From JBOHCT01 sp050699055 (lineage in GTDB: Bacteria > Actinomycetota > Actinomycetes > Streptosporangiales > JBOHCT01): a stretch of 56,021 nt of DNA. The stretch is from contig JBOHCT010000002.1 in the NCBI GenBank assembly GCA_050699055.1, positions 1 to 56,021 on the forward strand. The letters run 5' to 3'. Position numbers and translations under genes: made by a program. Below, in pieces: positions 1 to 8,410 of this stretch; position 1 is the first letter of the stretch; each line of letters begins with the position of its first letter. The notes below the pieces were generated by a model. The model worked only from the letters and a program-made list of their open reading frames with translations, ran no database searches and was not told the origin of the DNA.

Positions 1-847
1 GGCCAGGTGTGCACAGGTCGGAGGCGAAGATGTCGTCGAACCCGACGACGCTGATGTCCCCGGGCACCGCGACGCCGCGGTCGGCGAACCGGCGGAGCGC
101 GCCGATGGCGAGCAGGTCGTTGTACGCGACCACGGCGGTTGCCCCGCAGCCCAGTGCCGCGTCGGCGGCCGCTCCGCCGCTGGACACCGTCGGCGAGAAC
201 GGCCCTAGCTTGGTGGCTCGCATGCCGAGTCGCTTGGCCGCGCCGAAGATCGCCCGCCACCGGTGCAGGGCGAGCCAGGAGACGCGTGGACCAGCAAGGA
301 AGACCACGGACCGGTGGCCCAGGGACGCGAGATGCTGCACGATCTGCTGGCATCCTTCGACGTGGTCCACCTCGACGCTGGGGAGCCCGTCCAGTTCCCG
401 GCTTACCAAGGCGATGTTGTAGTCTGCCTGCAATCCCCTGATCGTTTCGTCGCTCATCCTGCTGGAGGCCAGGATGAAGCCGTCGACCGACCGGGAAAGC
501 CGTTCGATCTGGTTCCGCTCGGTCTGCGCAGACTCCTCGGTGTTGACCAGGATGAGTGTGAGCCCCGCGGCCTTGGCGCGCCGCTCTGCTCCGCGAATCA
601 TCTCGAAGTAGTGCGGGTTGGTGATGTCGGCAACGAGCAGCGCGACCGTTCTCGTCCGTCCCGACGGCAGGGAGCGGGCAAGCGGGTTGGGCCGGTAGCC
701 CAGGCGCTTGGCGACATCGAGCACGTGCTCCCGGGTGGTGGCGTTCACCCGGTCGGGATTGCTGAAAGCCCGGGACACGGTGGACGTGGCCACGCCAGCC
801 TGCTCGGCGACGTCGTAGATCGTCGGTCCCCGCCTGGGATTCTTCAC
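1..847 (-). CDS. LacI-family transcriptional regulator (3' end outside window)
   Basis: Translation from a GTG at 845-847 gives the LacI/GalR layout. A helix-turn-helix lies at residues about 8-30 (PTIYDVAEQAGVATSTVSRA), then a hinge region (YRPNPLARSL), then the periplasmic-binding-like ligand domain starting TVALLVADITNPHYFEM. The frame stays open to base 2, giving 282 residues; the last part of the ligand domain (about 50-60 residues) is missing past the window edge. It is divergent from the shikimate operon. Near-identical operator-like sequences lie in its own intergenic region and before the CUT1 importer at 4.5 kb, so it probably controls both. The ligand is inferred to be a cyclitol, sugar acid or quinate-like compound. 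Confidence 0.9.
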   Translation of the reverse strand, partial: MKNPRRGPTIYDVAEQAGVATSTVSRAFSNPDRVNATTREHVLDVAKRLGYRPNPLARSLPSGRTRTVALLVADITNPHYFEMIRGAERRAKAAGLTLILVNTEESAQTERNQIERLSRSVDGFILASSRMSDETIRGLQADYNIALVSRELDGLPSVEVDHVEGCQQIVQHLASLGHRSVVFLAGPRVSWLALHRWRAIFGAAKRLGMRATKLGPFSPTVSSGGAAADAALGCGATAVVAYNDLLAIGALRRFADRGVAVPGDISVVGFDDIFASDLCTPG

Positions 848-873
848 ATCCCCGTTCTACCGACTACGGCAAC

Positions 874-916
874 AATTGGCAACCGCTTGTCGTGCGTGCG
901 CGCCGAACCCTAATGT
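874..916 (+). promoter_or_regulatory. LacI-type operator and promoter of the shikimate operon
   Basis: TTGGCAACCGCTTG at 876-889 is repeated exactly at 4438-4451. Its core fits the LacI-family pattern GCAAnCGnTTGC, one base off at the last position here. The 3' arm overlaps a possible -35 (TTGTCG, 887-892). A possible -10 (TAATGT, 911-916) follows after 18 bases, placing transcription start next to the GTG at 925. It lies between the divergent LacI gene and the operon, so repression of both is likely. Confidence 0.65.
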
Positions 917-924
917 TGGCGACC

Positions 925-1074
925 GTGCGTGACAACGTTCTGGTCCTCAACGGCCCCCGGCGGCACTCCTACGTCTCCCTGGTCGCGGAGACCGTGATCG
1001 CGGGGGCCGGAGCCCACGGGTATGTCCTCGCACTGCGCTACGTCGCTCACCTTCTCCGAGAGGGGAAGCGCTGA
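925..1074 (+). pseudogene. aroQ: type II 3-dehydroquinate dehydratase remnant, internally deleted
   Basis: The 49-residue reading frame joins the extreme N-terminus of a type II dehydroquinase (VLVLNGP) directly to its C-terminal segment (RRHSYVSLVAETVIAG, then GYVLALRYVAHLL). From memory, the M. tuberculosis enzyme (about 147 residues) contains INGPNLGRLG near the start and FRRHSYLSPIATG near the end. About 95 residues between them, holding the catalytic Tyr, Asn and His and most Arg residues, are absent. The frame is kept and the stop overlaps the next start (TGATG), so translational coupling survives. It cannot be an active enzyme. A GTG at 925 suits the predicted near-leaderless transcript; an ATG at 913 is an alternative. 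Confidence 0.85.
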
Positions 1075-2003
1075 TGGGCCGGCAGGGCTGCGCCGCCGAC
1101 CCAACGGGTCTGCGGAGCTACGTCGTCGGCCTGATCGGCTCCGGGGTGGGGTCCTCGCTCAGCCCGGCGTTGCACGAGCGGGAAGGCGCCCGGCAGGGAC
1201 TCAGCTACGCCTACCGGACCATCGACATCGCCACCTTGAACCTGGCCCCTGAGGCAGCCGGCGACCTGGTCGACGCGGCCAGAACGCTCGGGTTCGACGG
1301 GCTCAACATCACCCACCCCTGCAAGCAACTTGTGCTCGGCCACCTCGACGAACTCTCCGCCGACGCCGAGGCCATGGGCGCGGTGAATACGATCGTATTT
1401 ACCGACGGCACGGCGGTCGGCCACAACACCGACGTCACCGGGTTCGCGAGGTCGTTCGCGCAGGGTCTGCCGGATGCCCGTACCGGCACCGTCGTACAAC
1501 TCGGGGCCGGAGGCGCCGGTTCCGCGGTCGCCCACGCGCTGCTCAGGCTGGGAACGGACCGGCTGGTTCTCGCCGACGCGGACAGCAAACGGGCCGAGCG
1601 CCTCGCCCGGACGCTGCGGAAGCGCTCGGAGCCTGGTGAGGTCGAACACGCCGACCTCGCCCGGCTGCGGGAGGTGGTGGCCAACGCGGACGGCGTGGTG
1701 AACGCCACGCCGCTCGGGATGGCCGACCACCCGGGAAGCGCGGTGCCGCTGGAGCTGCTTCGACCGGACCTCTGGGTGGCCGACATCGTCTACCGCCCGC
1801 TGCGGACCGCACTCGTGCGCGCCGCCGAACAGGCAGGATGCCGGGTGCTGACAGGTGCCGGCATGAACATCTTCCAGGCCGTGGAGTCGTTCGCGCTGAT
1901 CACCGGGCGGCAGCCCGACCAGGAGGCGATGTTCGGCGACTTCGAGGACCTCGTCGCTTTGGAGACTGCCGAGGAGGACAGGCCTCAACAAGGGAACCGG
2001 TGA
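1074..2003 (+). CDS. shikimate/quinate dehydrogenase, AroE/QsuD type
   Basis: The 309-residue protein matches the shikimate dehydrogenase family. The substrate domain has GLNITHPCKQ with the catalytic Lys (about residue 85) and a conserved NTD before the linker. The Rossmann domain has the dinucleotide loop QLGAGGAGSAV. It interconverts shikimate (or quinate) and 3-dehydro forms with NAD(P). A house-keeping aroE would not normally sit under a LacI regulator beside a dehydroshikimate dehydratase, so a catabolic QsuD-like role is inferred. The ATG overlaps the stop of the aroQ remnant, and its own TGA overlaps the next ATG. Confidence 0.9.
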   Translation: MGRQGCAADPTGLRSYVVGLIGSGVGSSLSPALHEREGARQGLSYAYRTIDIATLNLAPEAAGDLVDAARTLGFDGLNITHPCKQLVLGHLDELSADAEAMGAVNTIVFTDGTAVGHNTDVTGFARSFAQGLPDARTGTVVQLGAGGAGSAVAHALLRLGTDRLVLADADSKRAERLARTLRKRSEPGEVEHADLARLREVVANADGVVNATPLGMADHPGSAVPLELLRPDLWVADIVYRPLRTALVRAAEQAGCRVLTGAGMNIFQAVESFALITGRQPDQEAMFGDFEDLVALETAEEDRPQQGNR

Positions 2004-3913
2004 TGCGAAAGTCCATCGCGACCGTCTGTCTCAGCGGCACACTCACCGAAAAGCTCGACGCGGTGACCGCGGCCGGCTTCGACGGCGTGGAGATCTTCGA
2101 GAACGATCTGCTCACCTCGCCGCTGCCGCCGGAGTCAGTGCGGGCACGGCTCACCGACCTCGGCCTGAAGCTCGAGCTCTACCAGCCGTTTCGTGACTTC
2201 GAGGGCGTGTCCACGGACCGGTTCAAAGCGAACCTTCGCCGCGCGCGGCACAAGTTCGCGCTGATGCGCCGGCTGGGCGCCACACAGCTGCTGGTCTGCT
2301 CGAACGTGGGAGGCGACCCCGTCGCGGACGACGAGCTGGCCGCCGCACAGCTCGCGGACATGGCCGAGCTGGCCGCCGAGCGCGGGATGCGCGTCGCCTA
2401 CGAGGCCCTCGCGTGGGGGCGACATGTCAACGACTACGAGCACGCCTGGCGGATCGTGGAGATGGCCGACCACCCCGCGTTGGGCGTGTGCCTGGACAGC
2501 TTCCACATCCTTTCGCGCGGCGGTGACCCCGCCGCCATCGAGCGGATTCCGGGCGAGAAGATCTTCTTCCTCCAGCTCTCCGACGCACCGGTGATGTCGC
2601 TGGACGTACTGAACTGGAGCCGACACTTCCGCAACTTTCCCGGCCAAGGGGGATTGGACGTGGCGGGACTGACCGCGCACGCGATCCGCGCGGGGTACGA
2701 AGGTCCGCTCTCGCTCGAGGTGTTCAACGACGTGTTCCGGCAGTCCCCCGCCGACCGGACCGCGGTGGACGCGTTCCGCTCGCTGGTCGCGCTCGAGGAG
2801 GCAACCGCCCGGCTGGTCTCGACCGAGACCCACGCCACCGCGGCGCGCGGGGAGCATTGGGAGCATGGGGAGCATGGGGAGCACGGCCCCGTTCTCGTGG
2901 CGCCACCCGCCCCCGTCGTACCGTCAGGATTCGCGTTCGTCGAGCTGTCGACGACGTCCGCGGACGAGCTCGACGGGCTCCTCTCCGCGCTCGGGTTCAC
3001 CCGTCTCGGCCAGCACCGGACGAAACCGGTCGCCTTGTGGGAGCAGGGCGCGGCACGAATCCTGATCAATGCTGGCCACGGGGCTGGCCACGGTGCCGAC
3101 CACCGGTTCGGCCTGACGCGGTTGTCGACGTTGGGGTTGGAAAGCGCGAACCCGGAGACGTCCGTGGCGCGCGCCGCGGCGCTGGGCTCGCCTGTCCTGC
3201 CGAGAAGCAAGGCAGCTGACGAGGTAGAGCTGAACTCGATCTCCGCCCCGGACGGCACGGAGATCTTCTTCTGCCGCACCGGCGAGCCCGACCACTCCAG
3301 CTGGACCGCCGACTTCGAGCCCACTGGCCACGCGGCGCGCCCCCCGGCCATCAGCCGCGTCGACCACGTGGCGCTGACCCAGCCGTGGCGGTACTTCGAC
3401 GAGGCGACGCTCTTCTACCGCAGCGTCCTCGGTCTGGAGCCGTACGACAGCCTGGACGTCCTCGACCCCCACGGTTTGCTGCGCAGCCGGGCCGTGAGCA
3501 GCGCCGACGGGCTGGTGCGACTCGCCCTCAACGTGCCGCCCGCGTCGGCAAGCGGCACGGACGCGCCGACCCAGCACGTCGCGTTCCGCACCGACGACAT
3601 CCTCACCACCGCCCACCGCCTGCACGAGGGCGGCGCCGAGCCGCTGCGGGTCTCCCCGAACTACTACGACGACCTCGAGGCACGCTACGAGCTCGACGCC
3701 GGGTTCGCGAACCAGTTGCGGGAGTTCGGGCTGCTCTACGACCGGTCGGGGGACGCGGAGTTCCTGCAGCTGTTCACGCTCACCCAGGGGGAGGTCTTCT
3801 TCGAGGTCGTGCAGCGCATCGGCGGCTACGACGGGTACGGCGCGGCCAACGCACCGTACCGGCTGGCCGCGCAGCACGCCGCTGCCGCGCGTTCTCGGGC
3901 CGGCGAGTCGTGA
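2003..3913 (+). CDS. qsuB: 3-dehydroshikimate dehydratase, two-domain QsuB type
   Basis: The 636-residue protein has two parts. Residues about 1-280 form a xylose-isomerase-like TIM barrel with likely metal ligands in VAYEALAWG, LDSFHILSR, FFLQLSD and LSLEVFND. Residues about 310-630 resemble 4-hydroxyphenylpyruvate dioxygenase (VDHVALTQP, QHVAFRTDD, FFEVVQRIGG), as in QsuB of Corynebacterium glutamicum. It converts 3-dehydroshikimate to protocatechuate, the entry to ring cleavage. The ATG at 2003 overlaps the upstream stop and has an AAGGGA site, so this start is preferred over one at 1838. The domains are joined by a His/Gly/Glu-rich linker (EHGEHGEHG) encoded by short tandem repeats at about 2850-2885. 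Confidence 0.9.
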   Translation: MRKSIATVCLSGTLTEKLDAVTAAGFDGVEIFENDLLTSPLPPESVRARLTDLGLKLELYQPFRDFEGVSTDRFKANLRRARHKFALMRRLGATQLLVCSNVGGDPVADDELAAAQLADMAELAAERGMRVAYEALAWGRHVNDYEHAWRIVEMADHPALGVCLDSFHILSRGGDPAAIERIPGEKIFFLQLSDAPVMSLDVLNWSRHFRNFPGQGGLDVAGLTAHAIRAGYEGPLSLEVFNDVFRQSPADRTAVDAFRSLVALEEATARLVSTETHATAARGEHWEHGEHGEHGPVLVAPPAPVVPSGFAFVELSTTSADELDGLLSALGFTRLGQHRTKPVALWEQGAARILINAGHGAGHGADHRFGLTRLSTLGLESANPETSVARAAALGSPVLPRSKAADEVELNSISAPDGTEIFFCRTGEPDHSSWTADFEPTGHAARPPAISRVDHVALTQPWRYFDEATLFYRSVLGLEPYDSLDVLDPHGLLRSRAVSSADGLVRLALNVPPASASGTDAPTQHVAFRTDDILTTAHRLHEGGAEPLRVSPNYYDDLEARYELDAGFANQLREFGLLYDRSGDAEFLQLFTLTQGEVFFEVVQRIGGYDGYGAANAPYRLAAQHAAAARSRAGES

Positions 3914-3930
3914 CAGCGACGAGGTGAACC

Positions 3931-4357
3931 ATGACGTTGAGGGTCGCGCTCGTGGGGTGCGGCAAGATCTCTTCTTCGGCGGACCGGATGATCGCCGCCG
4001 GCGCGGACGCCGGCATCCAGATCGGCGTGCTGTTCCAGCGTCGCTACTGGCCGGCCGCGTGCCGGATTCGCGCGGCGATCGATGACGGCACGGTGGGCTC
4101 TCCAATGGTTCCTCGGACCGGCGCGCACGGTCAGCGGGCACATCGCGACGTTGCGGCACGGCAGCTACCTCGAGGTCGAGGACACGGCGGTTCTGCCGTA
4201 CCACCACAAGCAGGTGGAAGACTTCCTGGTCTCACTCGCCGAGGGGCGGGCACCTGAGGTGGACGCCGTCGAGGCCCGGAAGGCGCTGGAGCTCGTCCTT
4301 GCCATTTACGAGTCCTCCCGGACCGGCGAGAGCGTCCGGCTGCCACAGCGACGGTAG
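3931..4357 (+). pseudogene. Gfo/Idh/MocA-family oxidoreductase remnant
   Basis: Three pieces of one family are strung together. MTLRVALVGCGKIS is the N-terminal nucleotide-binding start. It jumps directly to a mid-protein segment (GVLFQRRYWPAACRIRAAID). A frameshift near 4090-4110 leads into the C-terminal end (YHHKQVEDFLVSLAEGR, then EARKALELVLAIYESS) in another frame. Intact members are about 340-400 residues, so roughly two thirds is missing and the gene is dead. It follows qsuB by 17 bases and was probably part of the same LacI-controlled unit, perhaps a cyclitol or sugar-acid dehydrogenase. Confidence 0.85.
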
Positions 4358-4428
4358 GACAACGCTCCCGAAGGAGCTGAACACCGACCCGCTCATCAGC
4401 GTCCATGCCCGCGAATGATCGCCCCAGC

Positions 4429-4477
4429 TGGCAACCATTGGCAACCGCTTGCTGCGTGTTGCAAACCACTCTAGTGT
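4429..4477 (+). promoter_or_regulatory. LacI-type operator array and promoter of the CUT1 importer
   Basis: GGCAACC half-sites at 4430-4436 and 4440-4446 are followed by GCAACCGCTTGC (4441-4452), close to the LacI-family palindrome GCAAnCGnTTGC. A further GTTGCAAAC is at about 4458-4466. The 14 bases at 4438-4451 are identical to the site before the shikimate operon. A -35-like TTGCTG (4449-4454) overlaps the operator and a -10-like TAGTGT (4472-4477) follows after 17 bases. Confidence 0.65.
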
Positions 4478-4551
4478 CGTTGAGAACGACGTCGAGAGGA
4501 CCGGTACCCGCTTCCCGCGGCAGGACCTCGTTGGGACTCGAAGAGAGGGCC

Positions 4552-5421
4552 ATGACTACCGCCATCGCGAGGTCGGCGACCACGGCTGTGACGAAGCGCA
4601 AAACGCCCATGGCGGAGTGGGCTTTCATCTTCGCCATCCCCTACGTCGCCTTGTTCCTGCTCTTCATCGGCTACTCGGTGGTGTACGGCTTCTGGTTGGG
4701 CAGGGGGCCAGCCAACTACCTTCAGCTGTTCGCCAACGAGACCTACCGGACCGCCATTGTCAATACGCTCATCTACCTGGCGCTCGGCGTCAACGTGAAG
4801 ATGGTTCTCGCCCTGCTGCTGTCAGGGTTCTTCGCGATCCCCAGGTGGTGGGCGAAGGGGCTGCTGGTCGTGTTCATCCTGCCGTGGGCGATACCCGCGG
4901 TGCCGGCCTTCCTGTCGATCCACTGGATGTTGTCCGGCAACGGGATGATGAACGCGATTCTCCACGACATCGGCATCTCCCATACCCCGGAATGGTTGCT
5001 GACGAGGCCCTGGGCCATGGCCTCCGCACTAGGCGCGTACATCTGGAAATGGCTGCCCTTCTGGACGATAATCCTGCTGGCAGCGCGGATGGCCCTCCCG
5101 AAGGACGTGTACGAGGCCGCGGAGGTCGACGGCGCAACCAGCGTGAAGCGCTTCTTCCATGTGACGTTTCCCCTATTGCGAAACGTCTACCTCACCAGCA
5201 CACTGCTTTCCACCATCTGGACACTGAGTGACTACAACACAATCCACTTCGTCACCGGGGGTGGCCCGTTCGACGCGACCCAGGTGTTCGCGACGCTCGG
5301 CATCCAGTACGCCTTCGACATGGGGGACATCGGCCAGGGTATCGCGATAGCCCTGACAGCGCTGCCGGTGATCGTGCCCCTCGTGGCAATCCTCGTGGTT
5401 CGACTCAAGAGGGAGGGGTAG
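4552..5421 (+). CDS. CUT1 ABC importer permease, MalF/UgpA type
   Basis: The 289-residue membrane protein has six predicted helices. The cytoplasmic coupling loop (EAA motif) reads EAAEVDGATSVKRFFHVTFP near residues 190-210, the site that contacts the ATPase. It forms the translocation channel with the next gene product. The ATG at 4552 has a GAAGAGAG site just upstream and is preferred over longer starts. The operon is permease, permease, binding protein, with no ATPase gene. In actinobacteria such systems commonly share an MsiK-like ATPase encoded elsewhere. LacI-type operators upstream imply induction by the transported compound. Confidence 0.92.
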   Translation: MTTAIARSATTAVTKRKTPMAEWAFIFAIPYVALFLLFIGYSVVYGFWLGRGPANYLQLFANETYRTAIVNTLIYLALGVNVKMVLALLLSGFFAIPRWWAKGLLVVFILPWAIPAVPAFLSIHWMLSGNGMMNAILHDIGISHTPEWLLTRPWAMASALGAYIWKWLPFWTIILLAARMALPKDVYEAAEVDGATSVKRFFHVTFPLLRNVYLTSTLLSTIWTLSDYNTIHFVTGGGPFDATQVFATLGIQYAFDMGDIGQGIAIALTALPVIVPLVAILVVRLKREG

Positions 5422-5423
5422 AG

Positions 5424-6275
5424 ATGCGAAGCCGTCGTTCTCCGCTCTCCAAGCGAGTCGGATGCGTCTTGCTCGGCGTGGTCCTGCTGATCTGGACCCT
5501 GCTGCCCATCTACCACATGTGCATGATGGCGGTGAGTCCGAACGCGGCGGTGTCGAAGGGGCACGTGTGGCCCGACAACCCGACCCTCACTAACTTCCTG
5601 ACAGTAATCAACGAGGGCGAGTACCACGTCTCGCACTTCTGGCGCCAGCTCTTCAACAGCGTCTTCGTCGCCTTCATGACGACGCTGGGGGTCCTGGCCG
5701 TCGGCACCATGTCGAGTTTCGCCATCGCGCGACTTCGGCCGCGGTGGGCTAACGCGCTCTCCAACGTCGCGCTGGCGACTTATGTGATTCCCTTGTCGTT
5801 CTTGGCGATCCCCATGTTCAAGGTGATGGCTGTCTATCACCTGCTGAACACGGAGTGGTCGCTGATCATCGCGCTGATCGCCTTCGCGTCCCCGTATGCG
5901 ATGTGGGTCTTCACGCAGTACGCCCGATCCAGCATTCCAGCGGAGCTGGACGAGGCGGCGCGCATCGACGGGGCGGACGCGTGGCGGCTCTTCGCGCGGA
6001 TCTTCGTCCCGCTGATGAGACCCGTGCTGGTCGCGATCGGCACCTACGCGATGCTGCTGGCCTGGAACGAGTACCTCCTGGCCTTCCTGTTCCTGAGCTC
6101 CAGCCAGACCATGACGCTGCCGGTCGCGCTGAGCGGGTTCGTCAGCGGCGACCTGGTGCCCTGGAACCTGTTGATGGCCACCTCTCTGTTCTATGCGGTA
6201 CCCCCGGTGGTCGTGTACTACCTGTTCCGGCGACATGTGACATCTGGCCTGACGGCGGGTGGGGTGAAGGCCTGA
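5424..6275 (+). CDS. CUT1 ABC importer permease, MalG/UgpE type
   Basis: This 283-residue partner permease starts two bases after the preceding stop. It has several hydrophobic segments and an EAA loop (EAARIDGADAWRLFARIFVP) near residue 180. The family pairs with MalF-type subunits to import sugars, polyols or glycerol-phosphate compounds. Together with the next gene it makes a complete importer apart from the ATPase. Substrate cannot be read from the sequence; sharing operators with the quinate/shikimate genes points to a cyclic polyol or sugar acid. Confidence 0.92.
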   Translation: MRSRRSPLSKRVGCVLLGVVLLIWTLLPIYHMCMMAVSPNAAVSKGHVWPDNPTLTNFLTVINEGEYHVSHFWRQLFNSVFVAFMTTLGVLAVGTMSSFAIARLRPRWANALSNVALATYVIPLSFLAIPMFKVMAVYHLLNTEWSLIIALIAFASPYAMWVFTQYARSSIPAELDEAARIDGADAWRLFARIFVPLMRPVLVAIGTYAMLLAWNEYLLAFLFLSSSQTMTLPVALSGFVSGDLVPWNLLMATSLFYAVPPVVVYYLFRRHVTSGLTAGGVKA

Positions 6276-6345
6276 CGGTGTCGACCCCGATTCTTGTGCG
6301 GAAGTGAACGGTGCTGTAACCAGCTGACAGACAAGGAGAAGACCG

Positions 6346-7767
6346 ATGGACGAGAGGCTGTTTGATCGAAACGGCTCGGCGCGGCAGGACACCAAGCCCT
6401 CGTACCGGCCGGCACGCCGCGACGTTCTGCGGGGGCTGGGACTGGCCGCGGCCGGCGCCTCCGTCGCGCCGTTGCTCAATGCCTGCGGTGGCGGCTCGAG
6501 CTCGAGCTCCGGAGGTTTGACGGTGTGGTGGGGCAAGGGCTTCTACGAAGCGGAGGACGAGGCCGTCAAGAAGGTGGTCGACGAATGGTCGTCGAAGACC
6601 GGCAAGAAGGTCAGCCTGCAGTTCTACAACACCGATGACATCGAGACCAAGGTGACGAGTGCCGTGACCGCCGGCCAGGGGCCGGACATCCTCTATCAGC
6701 AGAACACCCGAGCGCAGTACCTGGCCTACAAAGGGGAGCTCGCGGAGATCGGCGAGGTGGTGAAGTCAGCGCCGCTGACGGCCAACGCGCTCAAGGCGGC
6801 GCGGCACTACAACAGCAAGAAGGACGCCAGTGGTTACTACGCGGTCCCCATCATGGGGTGGACGACACCGCTGTTTCACTGGAAAGACATGCTGGCGAAG
6901 GTTGGCATGGACTACGCGGACGCGCCGAGCGACTGGCACGGATACTGGCGCTTCTTCGAGGACGCGCAGAAGAAGTACCGCGGTCAGGGGACCTCGAAGG
7001 TGTACGCGATCGGCTGGCCCATGAGCACCGCTGCGCCCGACACGCACGAGCACTTCCAGATAGTCATCCGCGCGTTCGGGGGCCAGCTGCTGAACGACGA
7101 CGGAACCCTGGCGACGGGTGCCGGCGCGAAGAAGGCGCTGACCGAGGCACTCGCGTGGGTCACGAACCTCTACCAGAAGCATTACACCCCGAAGGGTTGC
7201 ATCAGCTGGGACTCGGGTGGCAACAACACCGCCTTCTTGAACCAGCAGGTCCTGCTGACCCCGAACGGGAGCCTTTCGATTCCCGGAGCCGTGCAGCAGG
7301 ACAACCACGCCAAGTGGGAGAAGATCGTCACGACCAAGTGGCCTGACAGCCCAGCGGGCGGCCCGACGCCGACTCCGTGGAAGTTCGGCAAGATGGTCCT
7401 CTTCGCCAAGTCGGACAACCAGGACACGGCGAAGGACCTGATGAAGCACATCGTGCGGCCGAAGAGCATCCAGAAGTTCTTGTCGGGGGGAAGGGACCGG
7501 TGGTTCCCGACCCTTAAGCCCCTGATCAAGGACCCGTACTGGAGTCACAACGATGACCCAAACGTGGCCGCGATCGCCGCGATCCAGGCGGCCAACCCGG
7601 TCGTGGACTGGAGGGAGCTGAGCCTAGCGTGGTCCCGAGTCGAGGACGAGGACCTGGAGGGCAAGGCCATGGGGCGGGTTCTGCAACAGGGCCAGTCAGT
7701 ATCCGACTCGGCCAACCAACTCCTGGAGGCGACGAAGCATATATTCCAGCAGTACGAACACGCGTAG
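6346..7767 (+). CDS. CUT1 ABC importer solute-binding lipoprotein
   Basis: The 473-residue protein begins with a twin-arginine lipoprotein signal: RRDVLRGLG, a hydrophobic stretch, then the lipobox LLNAC followed by a Gly/Ser linker. The mature part has the family-1 extracellular binding protein pattern (TVWWGKGFYEAEDEAV, GQGPDILYQQ). It should be exported by Tat, lipid-anchored outside the membrane, and hand substrate to the two permeases. It lies 70 bases downstream of them. A convergent MarR gene ends 72 bases beyond; no convincing terminator hairpin is visible between them. Confidence 0.92.
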   Translation: MDERLFDRNGSARQDTKPSYRPARRDVLRGLGLAAAGASVAPLLNACGGGSSSSSGGLTVWWGKGFYEAEDEAVKKVVDEWSSKTGKKVSLQFYNTDDIETKVTSAVTAGQGPDILYQQNTRAQYLAYKGELAEIGEVVKSAPLTANALKAARHYNSKKDASGYYAVPIMGWTTPLFHWKDMLAKVGMDYADAPSDWHGYWRFFEDAQKKYRGQGTSKVYAIGWPMSTAAPDTHEHFQIVIRAFGGQLLNDDGTLATGAGAKKALTEALAWVTNLYQKHYTPKGCISWDSGGNNTAFLNQQVLLTPNGSLSIPGAVQQDNHAKWEKIVTTKWPDSPAGGPTPTPWKFGKMVLFAKSDNQDTAKDLMKHIVRPKSIQKFLSGGRDRWFPTLKPLIKDPYWSHNDDPNVAAIAAIQAANPVVDWRELSLAWSRVEDEDLEGKAMGRVLQQGQSVSDSANQLLEATKHIFQQYEHA

Positions 7768-7839
7768 ACTACTCGGTTAGTCTTTTCTGTCTTCGCCCGC
7801 TCCTCCCGCACAGGCGACGGCGCGGTTGTGCCGAACAGG

Positions 7840-8331
7840 CTAAGGCCGCGGCTGGGCGAGTTTGGCGGCCGCTTCACGTTGACGGCGGGCGGCTTCGGTG
7901 AGGAACCCGGCGATCACTTTCAGCTGCTCGCCTGTGTAACCGGCGTACAGCTCGTCCATCGAGCGCAGGAAATCGGCGAACAGCGGCTCGAGGCCCGCGG
8001 CTCGTTCGGGATGGAGCTCGATCAGTACTCGCCGCCCATCCCGCGGGTGCTGCACCCGTCGGGCGAAGCCTTTGCCTTCTAGCCGGTTGACGAGTCCCGT
8101 CACGGATGCCGGTGCGAGCCCCGAGCGCTTGGACAGCTGGCCGGCGGTCAGGGGCCCGTCACGCTCGAGCAGGTCCAGCGCCTTCTCCTCGGTCACACTC
8201 AGGTGCTGGTGTGCCGCCACGGTGGTGTGGAACGTCACCGCTGCCGCCGCCACGTCTCGACCCGCCAGCGCGACGCGGGCGAGAAGCTTGGCTCGACGTT
8301 CTGCTCGCGACCCCTTTGACGCGACGGCCAC
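7840..8331 (-). CDS. MarR-family transcriptional regulator
   Basis: The winged-helix core is visible: LSVTEEKALDLLERDGPLTA, then the recognition helix LAPASVTGLVNRLEGKGFA and the wing HPRDGRRVLIEL. Starting at the GTG (8329-8331) gives 163 residues, the usual size. An ATG at 8382 would give 180 residues, but those extra codons are AT-rich and run over the operator. The gene is divergent from the F420-type gene, the common MarR arrangement for a regulator of a detoxifying enzyme. The ligand is unknown. Confidence 0.85.
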   Translation of the reverse strand: MAVASKGSRAERRAKLLARVALAGRDVAAAAVTFHTTVAAHQHLSVTEEKALDLLERDGPLTAGQLSKRSGLAPASVTGLVNRLEGKGFARRVQHPRDGRRVLIELHPERAAGLEPLFADFLRSMDELYAGYTGEQLKVIAGFLTEAARRQREAAAKLAQPRP

Positions 8332-8342
8332 GCCAGCATATC

Positions 8343-8362
8343 TTTCGTATAGTCGAGCGAAA
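8343..8362. promoter_or_regulatory. likely MarR operator and promoter
   Basis: TTTCG (8343-8347) and CGAAA (8358-8362) form an inverted repeat around a -10-like TATAGT (8348-8353) oriented towards the F420-type gene. It lies between two divergent genes, so binding here would block both. Confidence 0.5.
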
Positions 8363-8410
8363 TAAAGCTCTCTGCGCTCCATGGGGCCCGCAGACCGAAG
8401 GGACACCACC

